Notes under the pieces: generated by a model
What the model was told of the DNA's origin: nothing
Seen by the model: only the letters and a program-made list of their open reading frames with translations
The model's database searches: none
Program-made: the position numbers and the translations under genes
Shown here: one piece after another, positions 50,459 to 58,767 of the stretch
Layout of the letters: the number at the start of each line of letters is the position of its first letter
Numbering within the stretch: the stretch's first letter is position 1
NCBI GenBank assembly: GCA_964387325.1
Contig: CAYLYE010000003.1
Coordinates: 1 to 64,000 of the forward strand
From: CAZZBK01 sp964387325
GTDB taxonomy: Bacteria; Planctomycetota; Planctomycetia; Pirellulales; PNKZ01
Length of the DNA: 64,000 bases
Direction of reading: 5' to 3'

Positions 50459-53230
50459 TCATCTTACCGTTGCGAAAATCTCGCGGCAGATTTGGTCGAT
50501 GATCGCGACTTGCTCCTCGAGGCGGTCCTCCTGCTCGACGGCCGATTTGAGTCGGCCGTTGGGCAACGAACTGGCGACGTCCCAGCCGAGGTAGATCACC
50601 TGTCCGGCGCCGACACGCGCTCGCCACAGGCTCGACCCGCCGCGCGAGCCGATGAGCGACTCGCCTTTGACGGCCGGCAGCAATTGATGCACCTTGGTAT
50701 TGAGCCAGGGGCGTTCGACGTTGCTCGCCAAGTGCTTGAGCCAAGCGTGTTGCGGCTGTTTGAGCTCGACGATCGGATCGCGCTCGAGCCGTCCGCCACC
50801 CGTGACCTCGATCCACCACTCGCGACCGGCCGTTTGAGTGAACAGCGCGCCGTTGCCTCGGCCGACCACAAGTGTGCCGCCGGCCTCGCAATACGCTCGC
50901 AGGGCTTTGATCTCCGCGGCGTCGAACGTGTTGGGCTCGATCTTGGCGCGCTTGAAATCCCCCAGCAGGGCGACGACCTGATACGGTTTGAACTCGCCGG
51001 GCTTGACCCAGGTTTTCTCGACCAGTTCGACGGGGGCATGTTGCTTGCGGAGCACGTAGGCCCAAATCTCGGCATCGAACGCGGGATAGCCTTGCACGAT
51101 CAGCGCGCCCCGCGCGTGCATGGGTGGCTCGCTGGGCTCGCGCCACGGCGTCAGAGCGCGCAACGGGGCCGTCGCTGGTGTCGCGGCCAGCGCGCCGCCG
51201 ATCGTGTACCGTCCTTGCACGCCGACACGTGACTCGTCGGGCAACGCTCCGGCGAGCGCTCCTACGCTCCGGCTCGTACTGTGAGGGCCGACCCCTTGAG
51301 TGGCCGAAGCGATCACCCCTTTGCCCCGGGCGGGACTATCTTTGGCCAGTCGCACATCGAGCGGCACGCGCCAATCCGTAGGCACACGCATCAGCTGCGG
51401 ATCTTCATAGCGGTCGTGCTCGCCCCAGGGCGGCGGTGTGACTTGCCCTGACTCGCTGTACTTGCGCGGCTGGCGGAGCCGGGCTAAAAAATCGCCGCCG
51501 GCCTCGTAGTTCAAACTCCAATGCCCATTCCAATCGGCATACAGTTGCAGCGGGAAGCCCTGGCTCGCGGCTTGCTTGTCGATCGTCGGCACCGCACGTT
51601 CGGGCCAGGCCGTGCCCGGCGCGCCATTCATTTGCAGGAACAGATTGTTGAACACCCGGCGCTGCGTGCCCGCGGCGACGGCGCTCGACAGGCCGTGCAA
51701 CGCCGCACCGCGAAACGGTCCCTCGGCCATCACGACCGTGTTCGACTCGAAGGTCAGTGGCTCCCAGGCGGGGCTGCCGTGATCGCCGAGCAGCCGGCCG
51801 TAATCGCGCAGCTGCGTGTCTTCCTCGGCCGAGTGGGGCTGATGGTACATCACCGGCCCCCGCAGATCGAACACGTTGTCGGCGATTGTCACCGTGGGGC
51901 CCGTCTGCTTGCCGCTGGCGATCGTCTTCTGCCGCCCGTGACCGACGCCGAACGCGAACGTTGTCAGGCAGCGGCGAAACAAATTGTTCGTGATCGTTGC
52001 TCCGCCGCCGGGCGTCTGGCCATCGAAGCCCGTGCCCGCCGTGAGAAACACACCGTCGTCACTCACGTTGTCGACGAGGTTCGAGGAAAAGTGCAGGTGC
52101 TGCACGTTGCCGATGAAGACGCCATCGACGCAGTCAGTGAACTCGTTGTGGGTCAGCTCAAAATCGCGATTATCGTTGCCCGTGGGCTCCCAACCCGTGG
52201 CAGAAAAGATGCGGGCCTCGACCGAGCGGTACTTTAAATTCGTGCGAAAGGTCCAAGGGGCGGCCAGACCGCGACACACGCAATGTTGCATACGCAGGCC
52301 GTGCGTGTCTCGCACGCGGACCGCTGCCGATCCGCCGTAGACGCTGAGCCCATCGAGCGAGATGCGCTGTGAGTCTTCGACGCTCAGCGTGGCCTCGCGC
52401 GCGCCACGCACGACGAGGTCTTGCAGCCGCACGTCGTGGGTCCCGCGCAACGTGAGGGTCGCTCCGCCGCGATGACCGGCAATCACCAGTGGCACTTTGC
52501 GCGGGTCGGTCTCGCCCCGATAGTTGTCGCTGCCCAGGCACTTGAGCGTGGTGTGGGCGAGTCGGCAGTAAATCCGCTCGGTGGCAATGTCATAGTAGAT
52601 GCCCGGCCCACAGTAGATCGATTGACTCTTCGACTGCTTATCGTCGAGGTTCCAGTAGGGGTTGTCGCTACGCAGGTCGCGATGCGCGAGATAGCCTTGC
52701 AGCGGCAGATACGAATCAGCGAACAGGCCAAAGACATTCGCGTGCTCGGCATCGCCGCCGAGACCGGGATACGTCTGGCGAGACTGGAACTCCCCTTGCA
52801 CTCCGTCGGGACAAGGTTCCCAGCATTGATCGGGTCGCTCGGCGAACTCACGCAAGCCGCCGTCGAGCACAGCCACCTCGCCTGGGTAGGCGCGGATCGT
52901 GATCGGCCGATCGAGTGTGCCGCCGCGCGTGACGACAACATGCTCGTAGTACACACCGCCCCGCAGGTAGAGCGTGTCGCCGGCGACGAGTTGCTCGGCC
53001 CCTTTTTGCACGCTGCGCCACGGTCGCGCTTCGCTGCCGTCGTGTGCGTCGTCACCTCGTACCGGGTCAACGAACTTAGCCGGCGAAGCGTCGCGCGGCC
53101 GATCGTTGGCTTGCGGCAGCGGGCGGACAGGCGGATGCGAGACAATCTCCGCCGCGATTAACACTGAACCAATCAACGTGAGCCAGCCAGTGAATACGCT
53201 GGACACGACGAATCGAGCGGCACGCGACAT
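50459..53230 (-). CDS. Secreted right-handed beta-helix protein
   Basis: 923 residues with a signal peptide (about 1-27). Residues 52-100 have the DUF1565-type opening (KFVDPVRGDDAHDGSEARPW, then LVAGDTLYLRGGVYYEHVVV). The middle is a parallel beta-helix with repeated strand turns such as VRLQDLVVRGAREATLSVED and VFIGNVQHLHFSSNLVDNVS. A C-terminal segment (about 730-850) holds AFDAEIWAYVLRKQHAPVEL and IKALRAYCEAGGTLVVGRGN, a GATase/ThuA-like fold. Likely a carbohydrate-processing or -binding exoprotein. It is upstream of hicA on the same strand. Confidence 0.83.
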   Translation of the reverse strand: MSRAARFVVSSVFTGWLTLIGSVLIAAEIVSHPPVRPLPQANDRPRDASPAKFVDPVRGDDAHDGSEARPWRSVQKGAEQLVAGDTLYLRGGVYYEHVVVTRGGTLDRPITIRAYPGEVAVLDGGLREFAERPDQCWEPCPDGVQGEFQSRQTYPGLGGDAEHANVFGLFADSYLPLQGYLAHRDLRSDNPYWNLDDKQSKSQSIYCGPGIYYDIATERIYCRLAHTTLKCLGSDNYRGETDPRKVPLVIAGHRGGATLTLRGTHDVRLQDLVVRGAREATLSVEDSQRISLDGLSVYGGSAAVRVRDTHGLRMQHCVCRGLAAPWTFRTNLKYRSVEARIFSATGWEPTGNDNRDFELTHNEFTDCVDGVFIGNVQHLHFSSNLVDNVSDDGVFLTAGTGFDGQTPGGGATITNNLFRRCLTTFAFGVGHGRQKTIASGKQTGPTVTIADNVFDLRGPVMYHQPHSAEEDTQLRDYGRLLGDHGSPAWEPLTFESNTVVMAEGPFRGAALHGLSSAVAAGTQRRVFNNLFLQMNGAPGTAWPERAVPTIDKQAASQGFPLQLYADWNGHWSLNYEAGGDFLARLRQPRKYSESGQVTPPPWGEHDRYEDPQLMRVPTDWRVPLDVRLAKDSPARGKGVIASATQGVGPHSTSRSVGALAGALPDESRVGVQGRYTIGGALAATPATAPLRALTPWREPSEPPMHARGALIVQGYPAFDAEIWAYVLRKQHAPVELVEKTWVKPGEFKPYQVVALLGDFKRAKIEPNTFDAAEIKALRAYCEAGGTLVVGRGNGALFTQTAGREWWIEVTGGGRLERDPIVELKQPQHAWLKHLASNVERPWLNTKVHQLLPAVKGESLIGSRGGSSLWRARVGAGQVIYLGWDVASSLPNGRLKSAVEQEDRLEEQVAIIDQICREIFATVR

Positions 53231-53442
53231 GAGCGGGGTTCCTCGCAGCGATTGGGGAGGGAAAATCGGCCGGTTTGAGATTGTACTACCGCGTCAGAGT
53301 GGGTGTTGATTCTGTATAAAACTCGGCTCGAAATCGCCGCTCCCAGCGGGCAAGGGTTTTTGGGTGCGTTTTTCCCCCTTGCATTGACCGCCGCGCGAAA
53401 GCATTTATACTCGACGGCACTTTCCTCCCCGGTGCTACTGCG

Positions 53443-54015
53443 ATGCGCCCCGCGTTTTTCCGCCGCCGATTGTTGCTGCCGCGAGTTCGCTCGCTGCTGG
53501 TGATGTTGCTGGCGATGGCGTATTTGCTCGCCAATGTGGGCTTTCCGCTGCCGGTGCGATTGACGAGCAAGCCCGGCGACAAGCCGTTCCCGTGTCAGCA
53601 TCGCGCCTGCGGCTGCATGAACGCCGAGCAATGTGCCCGAGGCTGCTGCTGCATGAGCCGCGAGCAACGCCGGGCGTGGCACGTCGAGCGCGGGCTGGAA
53701 ATTCCCGCCGTGCTCTTCGATGCGGCCGAGTCAACTCCCGCCCCGCGGGCTTGTTGCCAGAAGGTGCGTGTCTGCTGCGAAACGCGGCCAACCCGAGAAA
53801 CCAAGCCGACCGTGGCGTTCGTGTTGGCCAATCACTGGCGCGCGTGTCAAGGGTTGTTGCCGTTGTGGATGACCATCGGCGCCGGGCTAAGCGAGTTGCC
53901 CCGCGTAAATGTTGCCTTCGAGGTTGCCTGTGTTTGGCAGTCTCTTCTCTTGAACGAGTCGGCCATGAGTGCCGACCTTCTGCCGCCCGTCCCGCCGCCA
54001 CGTATCGCGGCCTGA
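53443..54015 (+). CDS. Exported Cys-rich protein
   Basis: 190 residues. An N-terminal helix (LLVMLLAMAYLLANVGF, about 18-34) suggests export. The central Cys cluster is CQHRACGCMNAEQCARGCCC (51-70), then CC pairs at 104-105 and 111-112. The cluster followed by MSREQRRAW looks like a conserved planctomycete hypothetical family I recall only vaguely. The cysteines could bind metal or a Fe-S cluster, or form disulfides. A hydrophobic segment near 155-172 may be a second membrane pass. Confidence 0.7.
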   Translation: MRPAFFRRRLLLPRVRSLLVMLLAMAYLLANVGFPLPVRLTSKPGDKPFPCQHRACGCMNAEQCARGCCCMSREQRRAWHVERGLEIPAVLFDAAESTPAPRACCQKVRVCCETRPTRETKPTVAFVLANHWRACQGLLPLWMTIGAGLSELPRVNVAFEVACVWQSLLLNESAMSADLLPPVPPPRIAA

Positions 54016-54365
54016 GTGCGTTGAACGTGCGTCTCACCGACACCTAGCCGGTCCGTCTCGGACCGGGCGTGCGCGTGACGCAGCTTGTTCGACGCTTTCG
54101 TTCCCGTGGGTCAGGCACGCCGTGTCTGCCTCTCGGCGAGCGACGATCGGGTGTTGATCCTGTCGGTCGACGTATCAATAAAAAAAACACGTCGATCGTG
54201 TCAGGCACGGAGTGCCTGACCTACCCAGCAAACCGTCCGCGCCGGTGCATGAAGACCGAGTGCGCGAGTGTCTCGTTTTGTCGTGTCTCAGTACACGGCC
54301 GAGCGAGGCAGGTTGGATGATTTCATGTTTTTTCTAATAGTTTTTATTTTTGATGAGGTGAATTT
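54016..54365. other. Repeat-bearing spacer before the pseudopilin operon
   Basis: 350 bp. It holds two palindromic GTCAGGCAC elements, 54110-54130 (imperfect) and 54200-54220 (perfect: GTCAGGCAC-GGA-GTGCCTGAC). The last 40 bp are A/T-rich with a GAGGTG before the first pilin. The pseudopilin promoter presumably lies there but no clear match was found. Confidence 0.5.
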
Positions 54366-55226
54366 ATGCGCGCTACAAGCTCGCGAAATGTTCGCGGTTT
54401 TACGTTGTTGGAGTTGTTGGTCGTGGTGGCGATTCTGGCGATTATCGCTGGATTGGTGCTGCCGAAGATGACTGGTGTGACCGAGCAGGCTGGCAATGCG
54501 GCAAACGCAGCGCTACTGAAGTCGGTTAGCGAGGCGGAATCGCGTTACGAGGCTCAGTTCAAGCGCCTACCTAGTGCTTGGGATGGTGTTTTGGATGCGA
54601 CGGGCGCTTTGTATACCAAATTGCATCCGAAATTACTGACGGGACCACTCGACACGGCAGGGACAACGCTCATCGCTGGCACCCTAACCGACACTCAAAT
54701 GCAAAGCCTCTACGATGCAGGGATTACGGGGTTGCACTTTCAAGATGCAGCATGGACTGGCGCGCCGAGTGATAGCGGACGAACCTATCAAGCGGTATCG
54801 ACGGTTGCAAACCCTGCTCCCTCTTACGCCACAGCGATCACAAAGTTCGCCATTATCCAACAAGGTATTACGGCAAGTTCATTCGGTACGTATGGTCATA
54901 ATGTCTTGTTCACGGACAAGGCCTTTTCGATCAATCCTTACGTAGCGGGATGGAATTGGACGCTCGTCGTCGTGGGCTTTGGCAACGAAGCCGGCCTGAA
55001 GCGCAATACGGTTCAGGACACACCGTTGTTCACCTCGGTCGATCCGGCGAAGTACTATGCCCGTGCGCTGGTGGTGTTTGCCGTGCCGAACGGTACGACG
55101 ATCACGAGCACATCCGATGCAGGTTATTTCAAGGCCCGGTATGTGGGCTGCTTTGCACCAGATGGAACGAGCATCATGGACAACATGAATAGCTACACCA
55201 ACAGTCCTAACGCTGTTGCCAATTAA
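54366..55226 (+). CDS. Pseudopilin 1 (type II/IV, class A C-terminus)
   Basis: 286 residues. Leader MRATSSRNVRG, then FTLLELLVVVAILAIIAG with Gly-1 and Glu+5, as expected for prepilin-peptidase processing and N-methylation. It is followed by a large C-terminal domain with DTQMQSLYDAGITGLHFQD and the closing VVVGFGNEAGLK plus LVVFAVPNGTT. Pseudopilins 1 and 4 share this closing domain. Length is far beyond GspG (about 140). First gene of the operon. Confidence 0.88.
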   Translation: MRATSSRNVRGFTLLELLVVVAILAIIAGLVLPKMTGVTEQAGNAANAALLKSVSEAESRYEAQFKRLPSAWDGVLDATGALYTKLHPKLLTGPLDTAGTTLIAGTLTDTQMQSLYDAGITGLHFQDAAWTGAPSDSGRTYQAVSTVANPAPSYATAITKFAIIQQGITASSFGTYGHNVLFTDKAFSINPYVAGWNWTLVVVGFGNEAGLKRNTVQDTPLFTSVDPAKYYARALVVFAVPNGTTITSTSDAGYFKARYVGCFAPDGTSIMDNMNSYTNSPNAVAN

Positions 55227-55239
55227 GGGAAATGGTCGC

Positions 55240-55273
55240 CCGGTCGGGAAGCTGGCAACGGCTTCCCGACCGG
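55240..55273 (+). terminator. Hairpin after pseudopilin 1
   Basis: Perfect 13-bp stem CCGGTCGGGAAGC / GCTTCCCGACCGG, 8-nt loop, 13 bp past the stop. No U-tract follows, so it may attenuate or stabilise rather than stop transcription. Confidence 0.5.
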
Positions 55274-55305
55274 ACACCACGTTGGCCTGAATTTTCATCC
55301 CGTAG

Positions 55306-55416
55306 GTCAGGCACTCCGTGCCTGACAGGGCGAATCGGCTGGCCCCGCTGGAGTTGCACCCCAGGCGACTCGCAAGCGAGGCGGTCGTAAATCACGTCAG
55401 GCACGGAGTGCCTGAC
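55306..55416. repeat. Two GTCAGGCAC palindromic elements
   Basis: Copies at 55306-55326 (GTCAGGCAC-TCC-GTGCCTGAC) and 55396-55416 (GTCAGGCAC-GGA-GTGCCTGAC), both perfect 9-bp palindromes, in opposite orientation judged by the flanking GTAGG and CTACC. They belong to the same class as 25.1 and 54.2 kb. Confidence 0.7.
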
Positions 55417-55505
55417 CTACCTAGATTTCCGCACTTGGCAGGACGACCGGGTGCGGCAGGGTTGTCGAGCGATTCGACAAGCGTGGCGAAAAGATGGTCG
55501 AGATG

Positions 55506-55564
55506 TTGACTTGCCCAAAATACCGATTAAGATACGGCTTATTGATATCGCGTCTCAATATCAA
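55506..55564 (+). promoter_or_regulatory. Candidate promoter and operator for pseudopilin 2
   Basis: TTGACT (55506-55511), 16-bp spacer, TAAGAT (55528-55533). Just downstream is a perfect inverted repeat TTGATAT-N9-ATATCAA (55542-55564) that would overlap the transcription start, as a repressor site would. Confidence 0.35.
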
Positions 55565-55772
55565 CAGTGAGGCGCGGTGTCCGTCGGTTCTCGGCCGTCA
55601 GCGTCCCGCCCACCGTCGTCGGTCAGCCAACCGCGATTACGAGAACCGCCCGACGTGGCCCGTCGCATGGTGCGACAGGCTGCGATGGCCAATATCGGCC
55701 CAGTCGATCGGTCTCGCGACGCACGATACCCCAACGCGGTCCTCGCGTCGCCCAGTCCAGGAGTTGTTCGCT

Positions 55773-56688
55773 ATGAAAAAGCAGTCGGTTCTCAATCGCG
55801 GTTTTACGTTATTGGAGTTGTTGGTCGTCGTCGCCATTCTGGCGATTATCGCCGGAGCGCTCATCGCCAGCTACGACGGTCTGCAAGATCGCGCAGGCGA
55901 AGGGGTCGCGGCCCGAGATATAGCGGCCCTCGATCAAGCCGTGCGGAATTTTACGACCGTGAACCGAGTGGCCCCGGATCACTTGGATTCGCTCATTCAG
56001 GGTAGTGGCAATGCTGGGACTGCGCTGTCATTGTTGAATTCCGAACTTACTGACCGTTTGCAGACATTGACGTTGTCGGCTTCCACGCACGCAGGGCTCA
56101 TTAGCTCTCTTAACAAGGCTGGCATTAAGCACTTACATTTCGTGCAAAGCTCGACGCTGACGACGCTCATGGCCTCGTCGGCGTGGGGTCCGGGTGCTCC
56201 CGAGCGTGTGTTTGACGAAATTGGTGGCGCAGCCTCGTCGCCATATGCCGCCAGTGAAGAGATCGATATGTATGGCGACACCTCCAATTGGGACGGCGCC
56301 ACTTTGCTACGTTGGAAGCCGAATCTCAACTATCTGATTGGCGCCCGCGTGGATAATCCGAATACGAGTGGCACAGATGAAAGTGACATCGTGTTGGCAT
56401 TTGGTTTGGGGCATAACTCAAGCCTAGTTTCGCTCACTCATGCTGGCCTCCATGATNNNNNNNNNNCCGGAGGATCTTCAGACAACTCCTATTTCGAGTT
56501 CTGTTCAATTGGCATCTGCGCCGCGATACGGCAAAGCCAAGCCCGGCGAATATGGCCGGTACATCCTTCTTTACAATGTTGGTTCTATTGGCTCGCTTGC
56601 TGATCCCCACAAGGCCAAATTGCAGGCGGTGGTTGACGGTCACGGTGAGACGCTGGCCGAAGAGATCGCGGAGTACAACGGCAAGTAA
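55773..56688 (+). CDS. Pseudopilin 2 (interrupted by an assembly gap)
   Basis: About 300 residues. Leader MKKQSVLNRG, then FTLLELLVVVAILAIIAG. AGGAG lies nine bases before the ATG. The reading frame runs in one frame to 56456 (exactly 228 codons) and resumes at 56467 in another frame, giving PEDLQTTPISSS and the closing EYGRYILLYNVG with KAKLQAVVDGHGE. Both sides are in-family with pseudopilin 3, so the gene is intact and the 10-N gap is just not its true length. Closing domain is class B, like copy 3. Confidence 0.85.
56457..56466. other. Assembly gap of 10 Ns in pseudopilin 2
   Basis: Ten Ns. Codons are complete up to 56456 and from 56467 on, so the true insert must be a multiple of three (or zero) for the gene to be intact; ten cannot be exact. 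It is therefore a placeholder length. Confidence 0.95.
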
Positions 56689-56705
56689 CCCCCAACGGGA
56701 CGCTC

Positions 56706-56738
56706 GCCTCGCCGGGAACGCAAAATTCCCGGCGAGGC
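56706..56738 (+). terminator. Hairpin after pseudopilin 2
   Basis: Perfect 13-bp stem GCCTCGCCGGGAA / TTCCCGGCGAGGC with a 7-nt loop, 17 bp past the stop. No U-tract. Confidence 0.5.
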
Positions 56739-56829
56739 ACGCCCTTTGCCCGTTCAATGTAAGGGACCCCCAACACCCCCTAATGACATCAAAATATCAT
56801 TAGACAATAAAATTATTATTGCAATACAG

Positions 56830-56856
56830 TTGCAAATGACAATTCGGTCGTATAAG
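56830..56856 (+). promoter_or_regulatory. Weak promoter candidate for pseudopilin 3
   Basis: TTGCAA (56830-56835), 15-bp spacer, TATAAG (56851-56856), in an A/T-rich stretch before pseudopilin 3. The spacing is short, so this is tentative. Confidence 0.25.
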
Positions 56857-56918
56857 ATCCTCCGTCAGTGGGACGTGTCGTCCCGCGATGATTCAACCCC
56901 ATCCCGGAGGAGCTTGCG

Positions 56919-57803
56919 ATGAGAAACTCACGTTCGTTACGAAACGCCTTCACCCTACTGGAACTGCTCGTTGTGGTCGCGATCTTGGCCATTATCGCCG
57001 GCGGACTGATTGCCGCGTACGACGGTCTGGAAGCCCAGGCCGGTGCGGGGACCAGCGCCAATAGCATGGCCAGCGTCGATCAAGCCGTGCGGACCTTCGT
57101 TACCGTGGTCAAGCAGGCCCCCAACAGTCTCGATTCGCTCGTCGCCGCCACGGGCACCTCCAGTGCCACAGCCACGGCGGCTCCCACGACCGGCGCGCTG
57201 TTGCTGTCGCTCGATCACTTGGCCGATCACGTGCAGGTTGCCACCCTTACCGCCGCGCAGAGTGCGTCGCTCGTCGAGGCAGGCATCGACACGCTGTACT
57301 ATCTTGACGCGACACAGAACACCGCGACCGGCGGCGTGGGCACGTCACGCGCCCCGAACCGGCTCTTCGATCCGTCGGTGTTGGGCACCGGGGGCTACGG
57401 CTTCCCGGGCACGTTTGGCAGCACCGACACTCCGGCGGTGGTCCGTTGGTTGCCCGATCTCGACACGACTGCCACACCGGCAACGCCGAGCAGTGGCTTG
57501 AATAACGGTCTGCACAATCGGCTGGTGGGGGCGGGTCCAACGGACGTGCTCGTGGCGTTTGGTCTGGGCAACAACAGTTCGATGATTGGCACGAACGATC
57601 CGACGGTGGCCAGCAGCGTGACGCTCGCGCAGGCTCCGTTCCAGGTCGATCAGCACCGCGACGAGTACGGCCGGTTCATCTTGTTGTTCAATCTCGGCCC
57701 GGTCGCCGCGCCGTACACGAAGGCCCGATTCCAGGCGGTGATCAACCCGCACGGTCAGGTCATCGATCAGAAGATCAGTGAATATGTTTACCAAACCAAA
57801 TGA
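56919..57803 (+). CDS. Pseudopilin 3 (Ala at the cleavage site)
   Basis: 294 residues. Leader MRNSRSLRNA, then FTLLELLVVVAILAIIAG, with Ala rather than Gly at -1. GGAGGAG precedes the ATG. The C-terminal domain is class B (LVEAGIDTLYYLD, FGLGNNSSM, EYGRFILLFNLG, KARFQAVINPHG) and is the closest match to pseudopilin 2. Prepilin peptidases accept Ala at -1 less well than Gly, so processing may be slow or partial. Confidence 0.88.
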   Translation: MRNSRSLRNAFTLLELLVVVAILAIIAGGLIAAYDGLEAQAGAGTSANSMASVDQAVRTFVTVVKQAPNSLDSLVAATGTSSATATAAPTTGALLLSLDHLADHVQVATLTAAQSASLVEAGIDTLYYLDATQNTATGGVGTSRAPNRLFDPSVLGTGGYGFPGTFGSTDTPAVVRWLPDLDTTATPATPSSGLNNGLHNRLVGAGPTDVLVAFGLGNNSSMIGTNDPTVASSVTLAQAPFQVDQHRDEYGRFILLFNLGPVAAPYTKARFQAVINPHGQVIDQKISEYVYQTK

Positions 57804-57838
57804 ACGTAGCACCTCGTTTATCATCTTCATGCGACGCG

Positions 57839-57868
57839 CCCCGGGGAGTTCTTGCGAGCTCCTCGGGG
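57839..57868 (+). terminator. Hairpin after pseudopilin 3
   Basis: CCCCGGGGAG / CTCCTCGGGG stem (one G-U wobble), 10-nt loop, 35 bp past the stop. No U-tract. It repeats the pattern after pseudopilins 1 and 2. Confidence 0.45.
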
Positions 57869-57912
57869 TGGCGTGTTGTTGGTGGTCAGCATTTTTCCCA
57901 AGGGGACAGATC

Positions 57913-58749
57913 ATGAAGCGCGCCTCGCATCGTGGTTTTACGTTGTTGGAGTTGTTGGTCGTGGTGGCGATTCTGGCCATGCTGGCCGGGGCGGTCATTC
58001 CGATGGTGACCAACTCGACCGAGCGGACGCAGGCCTCGGTCGCGGCGGCGAACGTGACCGACTTAACAAAGACGATCGACAGCTTTTGGACCTACAACGG
58101 CTACTATCCCGACGGCTGGGACACGCTCATCGGGGCGAGTGACTCGACCGGCACCACTGCGACGGGCAGCTTATTTACCAGGCTGATGACGCGGATGCAG
58201 TCGACCTCGTCACCGGTAGTACAGTTGGTCAATGCCAGTATGGCCGATCCGAGCAGTGCGTTGTGGCGCGCCCAGATGCGTACCTATTACAACCATGTCG
58301 AAGGATATACTTCGATCGCCTCGATGCTCCCGAATGACGCCACATCATTGTTCACGAGCACACCGGTCGCCCCCTACAGTTCGATCGGTGTTCCGAGTTC
58401 AAGTGTTCAGTTGGCCGTATTGAACTGGACGGTATCGACGACCGACCCGATCTATAGCGTGCTCGTGAATGACTGGAACCTGTTAGGTGTTTCGTCTACC
58501 TACCTGACCGATCACAACTTCATTGTGCTGGGGTTGGGCAATCGCAACACGCTCGTGGGTCGCGAGATGCGCAGCGCTCCATCGTTGGATCTCGATAGCG
58601 CGGCGCTTTACTACACCCGGCCGCTCGCCGTGTTCGCAGTACCTGTGTTGTCGACCTCGACCGAGAAGGCCAAGCTCGTGGGCATGCTGGGGCCTGACGG
58701 CCGCAGCTTGAATCAATACCTTCGCAACTTTCATAGTCCCGCGCCATAA
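57913..58749 (+). CDS. Pseudopilin 4 (class A C-terminus)
   Basis: 278 residues from the ATG at 57913, with AGGGG upstream. Leader MKRASHRG, then FTLLELLVVVAILAMLAG. The closing region FIVLGLGNRNTLV and LAVFAVPVLSTSTEKAKLVG, then GPDGRSL, matches pseudopilin 1. An in-frame upstream extension of 45 residues has no pilin features. It begins about 110 bp after pseudopilin 3. Confidence 0.88.
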   Translation: MKRASHRGFTLLELLVVVAILAMLAGAVIPMVTNSTERTQASVAAANVTDLTKTIDSFWTYNGYYPDGWDTLIGASDSTGTTATGSLFTRLMTRMQSTSSPVVQLVNASMADPSSALWRAQMRTYYNHVEGYTSIASMLPNDATSLFTSTPVAPYSSIGVPSSSVQLAVLNWTVSTTDPIYSVLVNDWNLLGVSSTYLTDHNFIVLGLGNRNTLVGREMRSAPSLDLDSAALYYTRPLAVFAVPVLSTSTEKAKLVGMLGPDGRSLNQYLRNFHSPAP

Positions 58750-58767
58750 ACGCGACCGGTTCCCCCT

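Larger units (their letters stand above)
55227..55772. other. Spacer between pseudopilins 1 and 2
   Basis: 546 bp. It holds a hairpin (55240-55273), two GTCAGGCAC palindromes (55306-55326 and 55396-55416), and a promoter with operator-like IR (55506-55564). No ORF with a ribosome site. Pseudopilin 2 could therefore have its own promoter. Confidence 0.55.

Noticed and set aside
56457..56466. Pseudopilin 2 as a frameshifted pseudogene
   Set aside because: The frame change coincides exactly with the N gap, and both sides match an intact paralogue.
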